A stretch of DNA of 64,000 nt from JAAFHB01 sp038236995 (GTDB taxonomy: Bacteria > Bacteroidota > Bacteroidia > Bacteroidales > Prolixibacteraceae). The stretch lies in NCBI GenBank assembly GCA_038236995.1, contig JBBRZE010000012.1, positions 20,365 through 84,364 of the forward strand, read 5' to 3'. Shown piece after piece: positions 1-7,341 of this stretch (position 1 is the stretch's first letter; every line of letters starts with the position of its first letter). Position numbers and translations under genes: made by a program. Under the pieces are notes generated by a model. It worked only from the letters and a program-made list of their open reading frames with translations, was not told where the DNA came from and ran no database searches.

Positions 1-1012
1 ATTTATGTACCAGGTCGAGTTGCTTTTGTGTGTTGGTATTGTTGGCAGTGAATACAACAATGGCGTCTTTATCAGGAATGAGCACAACAAACTGGCCACC
101 CATTCCATCGAGCCTCACCGTGTTGTTTTTACCACGCCACATCTGGTAAGCATATCCCTGTCCCCAGTCGCTCAGCTTTCTTTTTTCTTCGGGTTCATCC
201 GAATTTTTTATCTGGAAAGCGGTTGCCTCTTTAATCCATTCTTTCGGAATCAATTGCTTGCCGTTCCAAATTCCGCCATTCAAAAGTAATTGCCCGAATT
301 TTGCAAGGTCTTCAGTCCGAAGCCTTAACCCAATCATTCCCATATTTATTCCCTGAGGATTCAGGTCCCAGTCGATTCCACGAATTCCCAGCGGCTTAAA
401 AATCCGGGGCAAAAGGTAATTAAAAACTGTTTCGCCGGTAACCTGCTGAACGATGGCCGAAAGCATAAAAGTGGCCATGTTATTGTATTTAAAAACAGTG
501 CCCGGTTTATACTTTGGTGTGGTCGATAAAAAAAGAGTTATCCAGTCTCCTTTTGCACTCCAGGCGCTTGGTTCAGGATCCTGCCCTGCCGACATGGTCA
601 ACAGATCTTTTACTGTCATTCCTTTCATGTATTCGCTGATGGTATCGGGCAACGAATACGGGAAAAAAGTGATGATTTTATCGGTCACTTTCAGTCTGTT
701 CTCCGAAACTGCAAGACCAAACGCAGTGGCTGTAAATGTTTTACTGGCCGAAAACATGATATGTTTGTATTCATGCCCGTATGGTTTCCACCAGCCTTCG
801 GAAATTACTTTTCCATGCCGGAGCATCATAAAGCTATGATTTTCAAGACCGCTTGTATCCGCAGCATTTAAAAATTCAATTATTCCTGCTGAAGAAACGC
901 CTTCCTGTTCGGGAGTACTTCGCGGAAGTCTTTCAATTACCTGTGCAACCACCTGCGATTGAAAAAACCACGTGGTCACCGCTATCGTCCATATTATAAA
1001 CAGTGTTTTCAT
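1..1012 (-). CDS. Secreted serine hydrolase, beta-lactamase (class C/PBP4*) family, 3' end cut by window edge
   Basis: The gene reads leftward from an ATG at 1012 and runs off the left edge, so about 337 N-terminal residues are visible. A signal peptide covers about residues 1-24. The nucleophile motif SxxK is S88-A-S-K91 and a YxN-type motif is Y176-N-N, which together define the serine beta-lactamase/D,D-peptidase/esterase fold. The family includes penicillin-interacting enzymes, D-aminopeptidases and esterases, and sequence alone does not separate them. It is the last visible gene of the leftward hydrolase run, about 150 bases after the CE6-like esterase, so a role as a carbohydrate-deacylating esterase is plausible but only inferred. 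True beta-lactam resistance is unlikely in this setting. The C-terminal motif lies outside the window. Confidence 0.85.
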   Translation of the reverse strand, partial: MKTLFIIWTIAVTTWFFQSQVVAQVIERLPRSTPEQEGVSSAGIIEFLNAADTSGLENHSFMMLRHGKVISEGWWKPYGHEYKHIMFSASKTFTATAFGLAVSENRLKVTDKIITFFPYSLPDTISEYMKGMTVKDLLTMSAGQDPEPSAWSAKGDWITLFLSTTPKYKPGTVFKYNNMATFMLSAIVQQVTGETVFNYLLPRIFKPLGIRGIDWDLNPQGINMGMIGLRLRTEDLAKFGQLLLNGGIWNGKQLIPKEWIKEATAFQIKNSDEPEEKRKLSDWGQGYAYQMWRGKNNTVRLDGMGGQFVVLIPDKDAIVVFTANNTNTQKQLDLVHK

Positions 1013-1079
1013 AAATTTTTGCTTACTATTCTTTTATTTAATGCTACTTAGTTAAGAATTTCCTCTGCTTTATCCCCTA

Positions 1080-1124
1080 CCCCTTAAGGGGAGCCAAACA
1101 AATCCATCATTGGGGGATTTTTGG
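1080..1124. repeat. Small palindromes between hydrolase genes
   Basis: CCCCTTAAGGGG (1080-1091) is a perfect 12-base palindrome. It is followed by an imperfect hairpin with arms 1094-1105 and 1115-1124 (CCAAA..AATCC against GGATTTTTGG, with a two-base bulge). There is no clear T-run on either side, so it looks more like a short interspersed palindrome than an intrinsic terminator. Confidence 0.45.
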
Positions 1125-1164
1125 TAATTCGATTGAAGAAATTTCCATACAACATTGATTTTTT

Positions 1165-2001
1165 CTATTTGCTTTCTAATATTTCCAACATTTTTTCAGC
1201 ATATCGTTTTCCCAATTCCCGGTATCCGGCAGCACTGAAATGGAGGTTATCAGTGCCATCGGGACAACCTGCAGAAGAAATGACATGCGAATTGGGCAGC
1301 ATTTTCGGCAAGGTGGCAATGATTGTGTTCATGCCTGCACAAATTCCGTTCTGGTCGGCATTCACTGTTTCGCCGGCAAGCAACGGTACATTTTTTGGGT
1401 CAAGGTTCAAATCCTTCATCAGGTTGTCGTAAACGCCTTTTACTTTTCGTGTCCACAAACTGTCGTTCGAATTCGATTCACCCTGATGAAGCAGAATGCC
1501 TTTGATCACACCGTCCTTCTGTGCCAGTTTTGCCATTTCAACCAATCTTCCATAAGGATTCCCATCATATTCTCTAATCATTCCTTTCATCCAACCCGGC
1601 GCGGTTTCAACGTATGACGGGTAATTGTCTTTATCGAAAAGCTCAATTTTACAACCACCAATGGCCACCACAATCACTCCAACTTTTATTTTTTCCGGAA
1701 GATTGGCGACCATAGTTCTTCCAAAAAAATCAGTCGGTCCAAGATTCGTTTTGCAACGACACAAGGGTGGAACAGCCGGATACCAGTTGCCTATTTTGCG
1801 GTCCATATTTTCGCAGTTTACCGCTTCCATAACCTGAAAGCGCGGATTAACAGTTGAATCCTGAAGTTCCGCCCGTGCTGCGCCTTCCATGTTCGATTGC
1901 CCGATGCAGAGATAGACATGGAAATTCGAATCCTGCGAAAACACTTCTTTATTTGTAAAAAGCAATCCTGTTATGAAGATTAAAACCAGCTTTAATTTCA
2001 T
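1165..2001 (-). CDS. SASA/CE6-like carbohydrate acetylesterase (SGNH fold), secreted
   Basis: A 278-residue secreted esterase of the sialate O-acetylesterase / acetylxylan esterase (CE6-like) family, which removes O-acetyl groups from sugars. A signal peptide spans about residues 1-23 (FSQ|DSNFH). The SGNH block I is GQSN with nucleophile S36, and the Asp/His pair lies in DNLHF near the C-terminus. I chose the ATG at 2001 because it starts a normal signal peptide; an upstream ATG at 2079 adds 26 polar residues that would overlap the carboxylesterase gene. It follows that gene by 25 bases, so the two are probably cotranscribed. Xylan deacetylation fits the GH8/GH3 neighbours. Family assignment is firm, exact substrate is inferred. 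Confidence 0.88.
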   Translation of the reverse strand: MKLKLVLIFITGLLFTNKEVFSQDSNFHVYLCIGQSNMEGAARAELQDSTVNPRFQVMEAVNCENMDRKIGNWYPAVPPLCRCKTNLGPTDFFGRTMVANLPEKIKVGVIVVAIGGCKIELFDKDNYPSYVETAPGWMKGMIREYDGNPYGRLVEMAKLAQKDGVIKGILLHQGESNSNDSLWTRKVKGVYDNLMKDLNLDPKNVPLLAGETVNADQNGICAGMNTIIATLPKMLPNSHVISSAGCPDGTDNLHFSAAGYRELGKRYAEKMLEILESK

Positions 2002-2026
2002 TTTATTTATTTTTAGATTGTTCTTA

Positions 2027-3589
2027 TTATTTTGCCCAAGCTTCGCCTTCCGGTGTCCTTCTCCATTCGAAATAGCCATCCAATACTTTAAGCGATTCGG
2101 CGCTTGGCACAGGTCCTACATGAGGTGTTGGTCCAAGGTACATCACATCAGGGTTTTTGTCGCTGAAAGACGGCCATGCAAGAACTCCCTGTCCGTTTGG
2201 ATTGCCATATTTGGCAAAGTTGGTCCAATAGGTACCCATGGCTTCCGATATTTCCAGATCAGATTTTGTTGTTTGAGGATTCGAGGCATCGAGGTTCATA
2301 AAAACATAGCCAACTTCCTGTCCGTGTGGCGAACCATAGCCATAACGCTGTGAATCTTTCGGATAGTCAGGGTGCTGATCGAAATAGTACAAGTAAACTT
2401 TCGATTTTCCGGTTTGAGACTGAAGCCTTGCCCAACTCCAGGTTTGCCAGCCAAATGCGGCATCACGGGCTAAATCGCGAGCTGTTTTCGGAACTGAATT
2501 TTCTGCAGCAGGATAAGCTTTGATCAGCTCATCAGCAAATTTCCCATATCTGGCTTTAACACCAGCATAATATTCTTCCGGAGTTTTTTCCCTTGAAAAG
2601 CTTGCTCCTTCGTCGGAGTTGTACCCGATAAGAACTGGTACATCATTGTATTTTCCGGCTTCATAAAGTTTGTGCTGATCATCAGGAATCAGATATCCAT
2701 CAGTAATTGGCCATCCGCCGCCAATTCCCATACCCATAGGAAGTTTTTCAGCTTCCAATTTACGTAATTCAGCAATCGACGAAACACCGATTTTTTGAGC
2801 ATAAGCTACACCATCGGCTTCGGCCTGCTGAAGCGTTTTCATGTTTTCACCCGGATAAGTTTTAGCACGAGTTGGCCCGAAAGAACCACCACTTTCGGAA
2901 ATAGCTCCCTGGAACAATCCTTTGGCCAAAGGCGAAGCGCATAACATGCTCACCGAAATTCCCCCGGCCGATTCTCCGAATATGGTTATTTTATTGGGGT
3001 CGCCACCAAAGGTAGCAATGTTATCTTTTATCCATTGAAGTCCGGCAATCTGGTCAAGGATTCCGTAATTTCCTGAAACATGATTCGGATTTTCGGCACT
3101 CAATTCTGGATGTGCCAAAAATCCAAGCTGCCCGACACGGTAGGCAATACTTACGAGAACAACGCCTTTTTTTGCCAGCATCTCGCCATTGTATCCAGGT
3201 TCTGCAGTTGAGCCGAAACTAAATCCGCCTCCGTAAATCCAAACGAGCACAGGGATTTTTTCTTTGGCAGATTTTGCCGGAGTCCAAATATTCAGGTACA
3301 AGCAGTCTTCACTTTTTCCTGATGGGGGATTTCCACCTTGAAAAGCGGCAGGCGCAAATTTTGTTGCCTGCTTTACATCTTTCCATTTTGCCACAGATCG
3401 AGGAGCTTTCCAACGTAGGTCACCAACAGGAGGCGCGGCAAATGGAATGCCTTTGTAAACGGTTAGCCCGTTTTCAAGGGTTCCCTGCACCATTCCTTCC
3501 TGAACTTTAACCGGTGAAGGTTGCTGTGCGAAACTTTGTCCGGCGAAATACAACGCAAACAGGGCAATTAAAACTGTTAATTTTTTCAT
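2027..3589 (-). CDS. Type-B carboxylesterase (para-nitrobenzyl esterase-like), secreted
   Basis: A 520-residue alpha/beta-hydrolase of the cholinesterase-like type-B carboxylesterase family. A signal peptide covers about residues 1-21 (GQSFAQ|QPSP). The nucleophile elbow is FGESAGG with S207; the acidic member is probably the Glu of NSDEGASF and the His is in the SPHGQEVGY segment. The family motif EDCLYLNIWTP is present near residue 105. Within this locus such enzymes usually remove acyl or methyl esters from polysaccharide side chains, but no substrate can be read from the sequence. The start at 3589 begins the signal peptide and leaves a 7-base gap to the upstream esterase stop; a more upstream ATG at 3619 would overlap that gene. 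Confidence 0.9.
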   Translation of the reverse strand: MKKLTVLIALFALYFAGQSFAQQPSPVKVQEGMVQGTLENGLTVYKGIPFAAPPVGDLRWKAPRSVAKWKDVKQATKFAPAAFQGGNPPSGKSEDCLYLNIWTPAKSAKEKIPVLVWIYGGGFSFGSTAEPGYNGEMLAKKGVVLVSIAYRVGQLGFLAHPELSAENPNHVSGNYGILDQIAGLQWIKDNIATFGGDPNKITIFGESAGGISVSMLCASPLAKGLFQGAISESGGSFGPTRAKTYPGENMKTLQQAEADGVAYAQKIGVSSIAELRKLEAEKLPMGMGIGGGWPITDGYLIPDDQHKLYEAGKYNDVPVLIGYNSDEGASFSREKTPEEYYAGVKARYGKFADELIKAYPAAENSVPKTARDLARDAAFGWQTWSWARLQSQTGKSKVYLYYFDQHPDYPKDSQRYGYGSPHGQEVGYVFMNLDASNPQTTKSDLEISEAMGTYWTNFAKYGNPNGQGVLAWPSFSDKNPDVMYLGPTPHVGPVPSAESLKVLDGYFEWRRTPEGEAWAK

Positions 3590-3596
3590 TGATTGT

Positions 3597-4781
3597 TTAT
3601 TTAAATAATCGTGGTGCAAACTCGTTAAGATCTCTGCGCCAGGTCATCCATTCGTGGGCGGTATTCGGAGACTCGTAATAAACGTATTTAATCCCTTGCT
3701 TTTCCAGCATTTTACGAAAGGCCCCAACAGAACCGGGGAACGGATTTGGTTCTTTGGTACCCAAACCAAGCCAGAAAACTTTTATTTGTTTGTTGAAAGC
3801 TGCACCATCTTTGAATTTTCCATCCAGAAAAGTTGCCGGATCAAATTCATCGGAACTCGGGTAATTGGAAGTGCCGCTAAACCCGCCATAAGAGGCAAAC
3901 TTGTCGAGGTTGTTCATGATGATCCGCATGGTTTGGTTGGCACCCATTGACAGACCAGCAATTGCGCGATGCTCACGGTCGTAAATGGTGCGAAACGTTG
4001 CATCAATCATCGGAATGATTTCACTGATCATTACTTCTTCAAAAACCGAGGCAGGACGCCCATTTGCTTCACCATTTTGTGGTTTGTAAGCATATCCGTT
4101 ATCCATGACGATAATCATCGGAACAGCTTTTTTTGAAGCAATCAGGTTATCAAGTATCAGGTTTGCTTTTCCCTGAGATGCCCATCCTGTTTCATCTTCA
4201 AAACTTCCATGCTGAAGGTAAAGCACCGGATAGCGGGTTTTGGTATCCTTTTCATAGCCAGCGGGGGTGTAGACAAAGCAACTTCGGAACGAATTGGTGG
4301 TTTTCGAGAAATAGATGTTCTCGCTAACCAAGCCGTGAGGAACATCTTTCAGTGCATAAAATTCATCGTCGGATGCTGGAATTTCGATACCGCTTCCCCA
4401 ACGGCCAGCTCCATAAAAATATTTGGTTCCGGGATCAGGAACCGATGCTCCATCAATATTCAGCTGATAATAATGGAAACCTTCGTCTTGCGGAGCCGAC
4501 TCACCAGTCCAAACACCCTTTTCATCCTTTACCATGTTGTATTTCGCGCCACCAATATCGAGTTGAACTTTATTGGCTTCAGGAGCTGAAATACTGGTGC
4601 GAACACACCTCTCGGAATTTACCTGCGGGAATTGCTTCCCCGGCTGATTGACTGATGAAAGCTTGAAGTCTTCCAAAGGTTTGTTCATCTGCGCTATAGA
4701 AATAGTGTTTGTAAATATAGCCACAAAAAAGACTGCTTGTGTTTTGAATTTCATGAATGCCAAATTTTTAGATTTAGTCAT
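3597..4781 (-). CDS. CE1-type esterase with N-terminal E-set domain, paralogue 1 of 3
   Basis: A secreted esterase of the enterochelin-esterase/feruloyl-esterase (CE1, esterase D) group. After the signal peptide comes an immunoglobulin-like CBM48/E-set domain (about residues 35-140), then the alpha/beta-hydrolase. The nucleophile elbow is GLSMGANQ, and the catalytic His is in HEWMTWRRDLNEFAP near the C-terminus. Two close paralogues follow upstream in the same orientation. Such proteins in xylan loci often cleave ferulate or acetyl esters from arabinoxylan, an inference here. The elbow (GLSMGAN) differs from GLSMGGM in the other two, hinting at different specificity. The start is uncertain: ATG at 4781 (MTKSKN) or at 4754 (MKFKTQ) both give a signal peptide. 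Confidence 0.88.
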   Translation of the reverse strand: MTKSKNLAFMKFKTQAVFFVAIFTNTISIAQMNKPLEDFKLSSVNQPGKQFPQVNSERCVRTSISAPEANKVQLDIGGAKYNMVKDEKGVWTGESAPQDEGFHYYQLNIDGASVPDPGTKYFYGAGRWGSGIEIPASDDEFYALKDVPHGLVSENIYFSKTTNSFRSCFVYTPAGYEKDTKTRYPVLYLQHGSFEDETGWASQGKANLILDNLIASKKAVPMIIVMDNGYAYKPQNGEANGRPASVFEEVMISEIIPMIDATFRTIYDREHRAIAGLSMGANQTMRIIMNNLDKFASYGGFSGTSNYPSSDEFDPATFLDGKFKDGAAFNKQIKVFWLGLGTKEPNPFPGSVGAFRKMLEKQGIKYVYYESPNTAHEWMTWRRDLNEFAPRLFK

Positions 4782-4805
4782 AGTATCTGTTTGATTTTTG
4801 TTTTC

Positions 4806-4910
4806 TTGTTCCTTTAGGAACAAAAGGTCGGTAGACTAAATTCGGAAAAGCTTGCCTTTTGTCCCGTACGGGACAAAACAATGTCTGTTAATAACCTTTT
4901 CTACCGACCT
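4806..4910. repeat. Nested inverted repeats between esterase paralogues
   Basis: Three symmetric elements lie in about 105 bases. A hairpin TTGTTCC-TTTA-GGAACAA spans 4806-4823. Outer arms AGGTCGGTAGA (4825-4835) and TCTACCGACCT (4900-4910) are perfect inverted repeats. Inside them is a perfect 22-base palindrome at 4857-4878 with core GTCCCGTACGGGAC. No T-run follows, so a simple terminator is unlikely. The form resembles REP-like or mRNA-processing elements. Confidence 0.7.
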
Positions 4911-4940
4911 GTTTTCCCTAAGGTAAATTAAAACAGTCTC

Positions 4941-6065
4941 CTAATCTTTAAATAAAAGTGGAGCTAATTCAAGCAGACTACGTCGCCAGGTCTGAAACTC
5001 GTGACGGGTATTCTCGGAAACAAAGGAGACAGCATTGATGCCAGCCTCTTTTAACGCAATTGCAGAATTCTTAACGCCATCGGGATTTTCGAAGCTACCA
5101 CAGCTCAAAAAGATGAGTTTTACTTTCGACTTGTCTTTGATTTCCTCTGGCTTGTATAAACCACCGCTGAGCAACGCGTAGTATGAGAATACTTCAGGTT
5201 TGTTCAGTGTGATCGTATGGGTTTCCATACCGCCCATCGAGAGACCGGCCATAGCGCGGTGTTGCTGATCAGCTATCGTGTTGAAGTTGGCATCGACATA
5301 CGGAATCAACTCATCAACCAGAACTGTCTGGAAATTTTCAATTTTGAACTCGTTCATATGTCCCCACCTAACCTCATTGGTCATTCCATAAGTCATTACA
5401 ATGATGAAAGGCTGAATCTTTCCTTCCGCAATCAGGTTATCTATGATCAGGTTGGCGTGTCCTTGATTAGACCATGCAGTTTCATCTTCGCCCCAACCGT
5501 GTTGGAGATAGAGAACAGGATAACGTTTGCGTTTGTCCTTTCCATAAGTTGGAGGAGTGTAGACAAATGCCCTCCGCGAAGTCGATGTGCTTTTCGATGG
5601 GAAAAGTATCTGCTGCACATTACCATGTTGAACGTTCTTCAAAGCGTAGAATTCCTGGTCATGAGCAGGTATTTCGATACCGCTTTCCCAACGGGTGGAG
5701 CCATAAAAATTTAAAGCACCCGGATCATTAAAAACCCCACCGTCAACCGTCAAATGATAGTAATGGAAGCCTTCTTCCATTGGGCCGGCTGTTGTGCCCG
5801 TCCAGAAACCATCCTCAGCTTTTGTGAGTGGGGTGCCGCCTTTAGTGCCGCCTAATCCCAGGCTTACACCAACACTTTGGGCCTGGGGAGCTTCTATGCG
5901 AAAACGGACATAGCTCTGTGAATTAACTTGTGGGTACTCTTTTCCCGGTTGATTCAAAGTTGAAGGTTTGAAATCATCGGTAATGGTTTGCTGGCTTGTC
6001 TGTGAAAAACTCTGCATACCTATGATAGTCAGTAATAATACGAGAATTATTGAAAAATTTTTCAT
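4941..6065 (-). CDS. CE1-type esterase with N-terminal E-set domain, paralogue 2 of 3
   Basis: A 374-residue secreted member of the same esterase group as its two neighbours. Signal peptide about residues 1-21 (MQSFSQ|TSQQ). The N-terminal E-set domain carries the shared opening FKPSTLNQPGKEYPQVNS; the hydrolase domain has YPVLYLQHGWGEDETAW, nucleophile elbow GLSMGGME and terminal His in HEFQTWRRSL. Compared with paralogues 1 and 3, the loop after the FIIVM segment is different (TYGMTNEVRWGH in place of a DNG motif), suggesting a changed substrate pocket. It is separated from paralogue 3 by 11 bases, so these are almost surely one transcript. Confidence 0.88.
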   Translation of the reverse strand: MKNFSIILVLLLTIIGMQSFSQTSQQTITDDFKPSTLNQPGKEYPQVNSQSYVRFRIEAPQAQSVGVSLGLGGTKGGTPLTKAEDGFWTGTTAGPMEEGFHYYHLTVDGGVFNDPGALNFYGSTRWESGIEIPAHDQEFYALKNVQHGNVQQILFPSKSTSTSRRAFVYTPPTYGKDKRKRYPVLYLQHGWGEDETAWSNQGHANLIIDNLIAEGKIQPFIIVMTYGMTNEVRWGHMNEFKIENFQTVLVDELIPYVDANFNTIADQQHRAMAGLSMGGMETHTITLNKPEVFSYYALLSGGLYKPEEIKDKSKVKLIFLSCGSFENPDGVKNSAIALKEAGINAVSFVSENTRHEFQTWRRSLLELAPLLFKD

Positions 6066-6076
6066 CTTCTGGTTTT

Positions 6077-7255
6077 TTATTTATTGAATAAAAGTGGTGC
6101 AAATTCATTCAGGCTGCGTCTCCAGCTTTGCCATTCGTGAGCCGTTTGAGGAGATACATAAAAATGGGTATTGATTCCGGCATCTTTTAGTTTGTCCTGA
6201 TTCTCTTTTGGATTGCCTCCGAAGCCAGCTCTGGGGTTTTCGAGTTCTCGGCTTCCATAGCTTACAAACACCAGTTTAACTTTTTCTTTAAATCCGGGTG
6301 CCGTTGCTAAATCTTCGGTACTTATACTGCCGCCACTGAATATGCCGACATACGAGAATACTTCGGGATGAGCCAGGGTAATCACGCGAGTTTGCATTCC
6401 GCCCATGGAAAGTCCTGCCATTGCACGGTGTTGCTGATCGGCCAAAGTGCGATAGCTGGCATCGATCATGGGAATGATGTCTTCCAAAAGGGTTTTCGTA
6501 AAGCCATCTGCCCATCCTTTTGGTGGCCATTGACCAGCTGGACGTTCACCTGCAGGAGGTCTGGGCATATTCCAGGTGCCGTTGTCCATCACAATAAAAA
6601 ATGGTTTGGCTTTGCCCTCAGCAATCAGGTTATCCATAATAAGGCTGGCATGTCCCTGACTGGACCATCCGGTTTCGTTTTCGCCGCCGCCGTGTTGCAG
6701 ATAGAGTACAGGGTAGCGATTTTGAGCATCTTTATCATATCCGGGTGGCGTATAAATGAAACAACGACGCATACTGTTGTTACTTTTTGAATAATAAGGT
6801 AACTCAATGACCTGGCCATGAGGTACATTTTTCAAAGCATAGAAATCCTGATCTTTGGCAGGAATCTCGATGCCACTTCCCCAGCGGCTGGCACCATAAA
6901 AATACAAACTGCCCGGATCAGGAACTGCAGCACCGTCAATCCAAAGCTGATAGTAGTGAAAACCTTCGTCCTGAGGAGCCGATTCGCCAGTCCAAACACC
7001 TTTTTCATCTTTAGCCAAATCGTATTTTACTGCGCTAATATCCAGCTGAACTTTTTGTGCCTCTGGTGCCGAAATCTGAGCACGCACCCGGCCTTCGGAA
7101 TTGACCTGAGGAAATTCTTTTCCGGGTTGGTTTACTGATGAAGGTTTGAAGTCTTCAACAATTGTTGCCGGAGACTGTGCAAAACAAAATCTGCCGGTCA
7201 TTAACACAACTAAAAAAATGACCGCAATTCTATTTCTAAAAAAAACTCGTTTCAT
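6077..7255 (-). CDS. CE1-type esterase with N-terminal E-set domain, paralogue 3 of 3
   Basis: A 392-residue secreted esterase, first of the three in transcription order. Signal peptide about residues 1-27 (GRFCFAQ|SPAT), E-set domain to about residue 135, then the CE1-like hydrolase with YPVLYLQHGGGENETGW, FFIVMDNG, elbow GLSMGGMQ and catalytic His in HEWQSWRRSLNEFAPLLF. It is closer to paralogue 1 in the E-set domain (KVQLDI, EKGVWTGESAPQDEGFHYYQL are shared) but shares the GLSMGGM elbow with paralogue 2. Expected role: hydrolysis of feruloyl or acetyl esters on hemicellulose in the periplasm or at the surface. Confidence 0.88.
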   Translation of the reverse strand: MKRVFFRNRIAVIFLVVLMTGRFCFAQSPATIVEDFKPSSVNQPGKEFPQVNSEGRVRAQISAPEAQKVQLDISAVKYDLAKDEKGVWTGESAPQDEGFHYYQLWIDGAAVPDPGSLYFYGASRWGSGIEIPAKDQDFYALKNVPHGQVIELPYYSKSNNSMRRCFIYTPPGYDKDAQNRYPVLYLQHGGGENETGWSSQGHASLIMDNLIAEGKAKPFFIVMDNGTWNMPRPPAGERPAGQWPPKGWADGFTKTLLEDIIPMIDASYRTLADQQHRAMAGLSMGGMQTRVITLAHPEVFSYVGIFSGGSISTEDLATAPGFKEKVKLVFVSYGSRELENPRAGFGGNPKENQDKLKDAGINTHFYVSPQTAHEWQSWRRSLNEFAPLLFNK

Positions 7256-7341
7256 AATTGAAAATATTTAGTTTAATGGTTTTGAAAATCTTTATTCATC
7301 ATGTAAGATATCTCTTCCAAAGTACCAGTTTATCAGATAGC

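Noticed and set aside
453..839. 128-codon rightward frame inside the left-edge serine hydrolase
   Set aside because: Antisense shadow of the real leftward gene, which has SxxK and YxN motifs in frame.
1..1012. Antibiotic-resistance beta-lactamase
   Set aside because: The SxxK fold is shared by many esterases and peptidases, and the location behind a polysaccharide locus gives no support for resistance.
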